Below, in pieces: positions 5,269 through 7,198 of a DNA stretch of 7,198 bases. The notes beneath the pieces were generated by a model. The model was not told where the DNA came from, did no database searches, and saw only the letters and a list, made by a program, of their open reading frames with translations. Numbering within the stretch: position 1 is the stretch's first letter; every line of letters begins with the position of its first letter. Location of the stretch: assembly GCA_025450405.1 (NCBI GenBank), contig JANWHL010000161.1:1-7198 (forward strand), given 5' to 3'. Source of the DNA: Ktedonobacterales bacterium (lineage in GTDB: Bacteria; Chloroflexota; Ktedonobacteria; Ktedonobacterales; JADMIN01). Made by a program: the position numbers and the translations under genes.

Positions 5269-5294
5269 GGCGTACAACCGTGCGCCCCTACGAA
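5269..5294. terminator. Hairpin repeat copy B between convergent genes; possible bidirectional terminator
   Basis: GGCGTAC (5269-5275), loop AACC, GTGCGCC (5280-5286), then CCTACGAAG. The stem holds with one G-T wobble. It is the second copy of the repeat at 3838-3865. It lies between the stop of the VOC gene (5208) and the end of the aldolase, where both transcripts must end, and its tail overlaps the aldolase stop codon (5288-5290). No T-run follows on either strand, so termination is inferred from position. Confidence 0.5.
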
Positions 5295-6415
5295 GTGGGG
5301 AGGGGAGCCGAGTGGCGCTCCGCGATCCGCGCCAGCACATTCGCGGCGCGCTCGATGTCGTCGGCGGTGACGCCAGAGTGGGTGGCGGCGCGCACGCGGC
5401 CGTCGTCGCCCTCGGAGACCAGCACGCCTGCGGCGGCGGCGGCGCGGATGAAGGCGGCCGGGGCGGCGGGCACGGGGTCGTCGCCAGGGCGCTCGCCATT
5501 GCTAACCGCCTTCGGGCCGTCAGCCTCGCGGACGTGAAAGAAGACGAAGTTGCTCTCGACCTCGTCGGGCCGGAGGTCGAGACCGGGGACCGCGGCCAGC
5601 CGCGCGGCCAGACGGCGTGCGTTGGCGTGATCCTCGGCCAGGCGGTCCACCATCTCCTCCAGCCCCAGGATGCCCGCCGCGGCGAGGATGCCGGCCTGGC
5701 GCATGCCGCCGCCAAGCACCTTGCGCACCCGGCGGGCGTCCGCGATGAAGGCACGATCGCCGCAGAGCAGCGAGCCCACGGGCGCGGAGAGGCCCTTCGA
5801 GAGGCAGAACATCACCGAGTCGGCCTCCGCCGCCAGCGCGCGCGCCGGGACGCCGAGGGCGACGGCGGCGTTGAAGAGGCGCGCGCCGTCCAGGTGGACC
5901 GGCACACCGCGACGCCGGGCGGGCGCGGCCATCTCCCGGAGGTGAGCCGCGTCGATCACGCGCCCGCCACACATGTTGTGCGTGTCCTCCAGGCAGAGCA
6001 ACCCGATGCGGGGGGCGTGGATGTCCTCGCTGGCGGCGAAGAGTGCCTCCACGCGCGCCGGGTCAAACGTGCCATCCGGCCGGTTGGGCACGGGCAGGGC
6101 CATCGAGCCATTCAGCCGCGCCGCGCCGCCGACCTCGGCCTCCCAGATGTGAGCGCGGTCGCCCACGACCAGGGCGTCGCCGCGGCGGCAGTGGGTGAGG
6201 ATCGCGGCGGCGTTGGCCATGGTCCCCGAGGCCACGAAGAGCGCGGCCTCCTTGCCCAGCCGCGCGGCCGCGAGCGCCTCCAGCCGGTTGACGGTGGGGT
6301 CTTCGGCGTAGACATCGTCGCCGACCTCGGCGCTCGCCATGGCGGCGCGCATGGCCGGGGTGGGGAGGGTGACGGTGTCGCTGCGCAGGTCGATGGCGGG
6401 GGGCGTCGTGGGCAT
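5288..6415 (-). CDS. ltaE: Low-specificity L-threonine aldolase, 375 aa
   Basis: A PLP-dependent fold-type I enzyme that splits L-threonine or L-allo-threonine to glycine and acetaldehyde. The family signature is clear: IDLRSDTVTLPTPAMRAAM (8-26), GDDVYAEDPTVNRLE (32-46), SGTMAN (63-68), H89 that stacks on PLP, LEDTHN (142-147), HLDGARLFNAA (174-184) with the Asp that contacts the pyridine nitrogen, and SVMFCLSKGLSAPVGS (200-215), whose K207 should form the Schiff base with PLP. RKVLGGGMRQAG (231-242) is also typical. GGAAGGAA lies 8 bases before ATG 6415. It is longer than E. coli LtaE (333 residues), partly through a Gly/Pro-rich insertion at about 299-319. The gene symbol is by family; stereospecificity cannot be read. 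It is monocistronic and convergent with the VOC gene. Its TAG stop lies inside a dispersed repeat. Confidence 0.95.
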   Translation of the reverse strand: MPTTPPAIDLRSDTVTLPTPAMRAAMASAEVGDDVYAEDPTVNRLEALAAARLGKEAALFVASGTMANAAAILTHCRRGDALVVGDRAHIWEAEVGGAARLNGSMALPVPNRPDGTFDPARVEALFAASEDIHAPRIGLLCLEDTHNMCGGRVIDAAHLREMAAPARRRGVPVHLDGARLFNAAVALGVPARALAAEADSVMFCLSKGLSAPVGSLLCGDRAFIADARRVRKVLGGGMRQAGILAAAGILGLEEMVDRLAEDHANARRLAARLAAVPGLDLRPDEVESNFVFFHVREADGPKAVSNGERPGDDPVPAAPAAFIRAAAAAGVLVSEGDDGRVRAATHSGVTADDIERAANVLARIAERHSAPLPTS

Positions 6416-6499
6416 GGGGAGCGTTCCTTCCGTGACTGAGCGTGGGGCACGCGCCGGGCGGTTGGCTGGTGCCGGTGCGTCTGGCTATTCAGACTGTAG

Positions 6500-6525
6500 C
6501 ACGTGATGGGCTGTATCACGTGATG
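6500..6525. promoter_or_regulatory. Twin CACGTGATG sites upstream of the aldolase gene
   Basis: CACGTGATG occurs at 6500-6508 and 6517-6525, in the same orientation and 17 bases apart start to start, with a palindromic CACGTG core in each. They lie 85-110 bases before the aldolase start, overlapping the most AT-rich part of this flank, with TACAGT readable on the minus strand beside them. This could be an operator for a dimeric regulator at the aldolase promoter. The regulator is unknown. Confidence 0.4.
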
Positions 6526-6746
6526 TGGCAGGGGTCCGCACCGCTCGCGCTGGCAGGGGGTCTCGAACCGCGAGAGGGCCAGGGACCGTTGGGCGGTGCG
6601 GTCCCATGAAAGACATGGAGGGGGAAGACACGGAGGGGGACCACGCGGAGAGCGCGCGACGGACGCCCAGCGTCGGTCCGCGAGTGTGGACACTGGAGAT
6701 CGGGATCGATGTCGCGTAGGCCGCCGACGCGGGTTGCCACTGTCCC

Positions 6747-6758
6747 GCATGCGCATGC
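6747..6758. repeat. 12-bp perfect palindrome GCATGCGCATGC
   Basis: Self-complementary over all 12 bases and made of two overlapping GCATGC units. No neighbouring gene makes sense of it. It could be a protein site or chance. Confidence 0.3.
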
Positions 6759-6763
6759 TCGGA

Positions 6764-6807
6764 CGGCCGGATAGTCTCGGTGCGCTTGCTCAGGCGGCCG
6801 GGTAGTC
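6764..6807 (+). repeat. Near-identical 13-bp direct repeats (CGGCCGGATAGTC / CGGCCGGGTAGTC)
   Basis: Copies at 6764-6776 and 6795-6807 differ at one base and are 31 bases apart. They are probably a small local duplication. No function is visible. Confidence 0.4.
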
Positions 6808-6939
6808 GGCGAGCTTCACAAGTTGTGGTGGCGCAAGAAGATTCGGAAGAGAGGGGGTAGGGCGGGCGGGCCGATCGCTCGATCGATGAAGACGGGGCGG
6901 CGAATCCCGGACGCGGCGAATCCTGGTTGTTGGGCGCCG

Positions 6940-6962
6940 GCCCAATGCCAGCCCAATGCCAG
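6940..6962 (+). repeat. Short tandem repeat, two units of CCCAATGCCAG
   Basis: The 11-base unit is repeated head to tail once, ending in GC. An 11-base period is not a multiple of three, which fits a non-coding stretch. Confidence 0.5.
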
Positions 6963-7055
6963 CGCAAACCACTCTGGGAGCGGCATGGCGGTGCGAGATG
7001 CCCGGGAGCGTAAGGAGGAGCGTGCAGGCCGATGGCGGGCGATGTGGTATGGCGA

Positions 7056-7084
7056 GGATGCGCAATTGAATTGCGCGCGTAATC
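7056..7084 (+). repeat. Hairpin repeat, copy 4 of 4 (divergent, compensated stem)
   Basis: Starts GGATGCGC and ends GCGTAATC like the other copies. The stem has changed from GCGGAA/TTCCGC to GCGCAATT (7060-7067) and AATTGCGC (7069-7076), which is perfect around a single G. Both arms changed together, so pairing is preserved. Confidence 0.7.
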
Positions 7085-7140
7085 GGACCCCGCGCGTAAG
7101 TGGCATGGCGGCTGGATGCCAGCGAGGCGTCTGAGAATCA

Positions 7141-7158
7141 CGGTGGCGACCACGGGCG
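7141..7158. repeat. 18-bp dispersed motif, copy 2
   Basis: Identical to 2694-2711. Here it lies after hairpin repeat copy 4, whereas copy 1 lies before hairpin repeat copy 1. It is followed by GGCGGGG. Confidence 0.55.
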
Positions 7159-7198
7159 GGCGGGGTGGTGTGGGACGCCGGGCGGTAAAGGCTTTCAC

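Larger units (their letters stand above)
6416..7198. other. Non-coding flank with scattered repeats
   Basis: This should include the promoter of the aldolase gene (minus strand). Long open frames cross it on both strands but read as Arg/Pro/Ser filler without ribosome sites, and several frames are open at once, as is common in GC-rich non-coding DNA. Contents I can support: twin CACGTGATG (6500-6525), a 12-bp palindrome (6747-6758), a 13-bp near-duplicate (6764-6807), a short tandem repeat (6940-6962), hairpin repeat copy 4 (7056-7084) and the 18-bp motif (7141-7158). Confidence 0.5.

Noticed and set aside
5177..6439. 420-codon plus-strand open frame across the aldolase
   Set aside because: It is the shadow of the threonine aldolase gene, whose motifs are unmistakable on the other strand.
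6721..6840. Possible tRNA in the structured stretch near 6760-6810
   Set aside because: No acceptor/T-arm pairing or GTTCRA-type T-loop could be found. The structure is explained by the near-duplicate 13-bp repeats.
6485..7198. 237-codon minus-strand open frame running off the window end
   Set aside because: Pro/Ser/Arg-rich composition, no motif, and it crosses the short tandem repeat and hairpin repeat copy 4. Several other frames are open in the same stretch.

Overview
This is a GC-rich window with strong Shine-Dalgarno sites and G/C-dominated third codon positions. It carries six or seven real genes separated by long, repeat-filled spacers. The gene content (a TPR protein beside a degenerate XRE-like helix-turn-helix protein, a low-specificity threonine aldolase, a small VOC protein) and the many short dispersed palindromes suggest a GC-rich environmental bacterium. 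Chloroflexota (Thermomicrobia-like) or a related lineage is my guess from gene style only; there is no marker gene here to settle it.

Layout. From 1 to 2.5 kb everything reads on the minus strand. In transcription order there is a 53-residue secreted peptide gene (2464 to 2303), a 513-base spacer, a 370-residue TPR protein (1789 to 677), and a 132-residue XRE-like helix-turn-helix protein (404 to 6). From 2465 to 2954 is a repeat-bearing spacer. A 115-residue class-I release-factor-like protein with a GGQ motif (ArfB/RF-1 domain type) follows at 3302 to 2955. The spacer 3303-4006 is packed with inverted and direct repeats. Two plus-strand genes then sit 26 bases apart as a probable operon: a 247-residue protein with an FlgT-C-like beta domain and a long acidic tract (4007-4750), and a 143-residue VOC/glyoxalase-fold protein (4777-5208). 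They converge on a minus-strand L-threonine aldolase (6415 to 5288). The rest, 6416-7198, has no convincing gene and holds further repeats.

How the parts may work together. The first cluster has the parts of a peptide-sensing circuit (exported peptide precursor, TPR receptor, DNA-binding protein), though that is a hypothesis. The release-factor-like protein probably rescues stalled ribosomes, and the aldolase splits threonine to glycine and acetaldehyde. The most distinctive non-coding content is a family of about 30-bp hairpin repeats (four copies, one pair in tandem, with a compensatory stem change). It occurs together with other shared motifs as composite, mobile-looking modules. A second repeat family ends inside the aldolase gene and supplies its stop codon.
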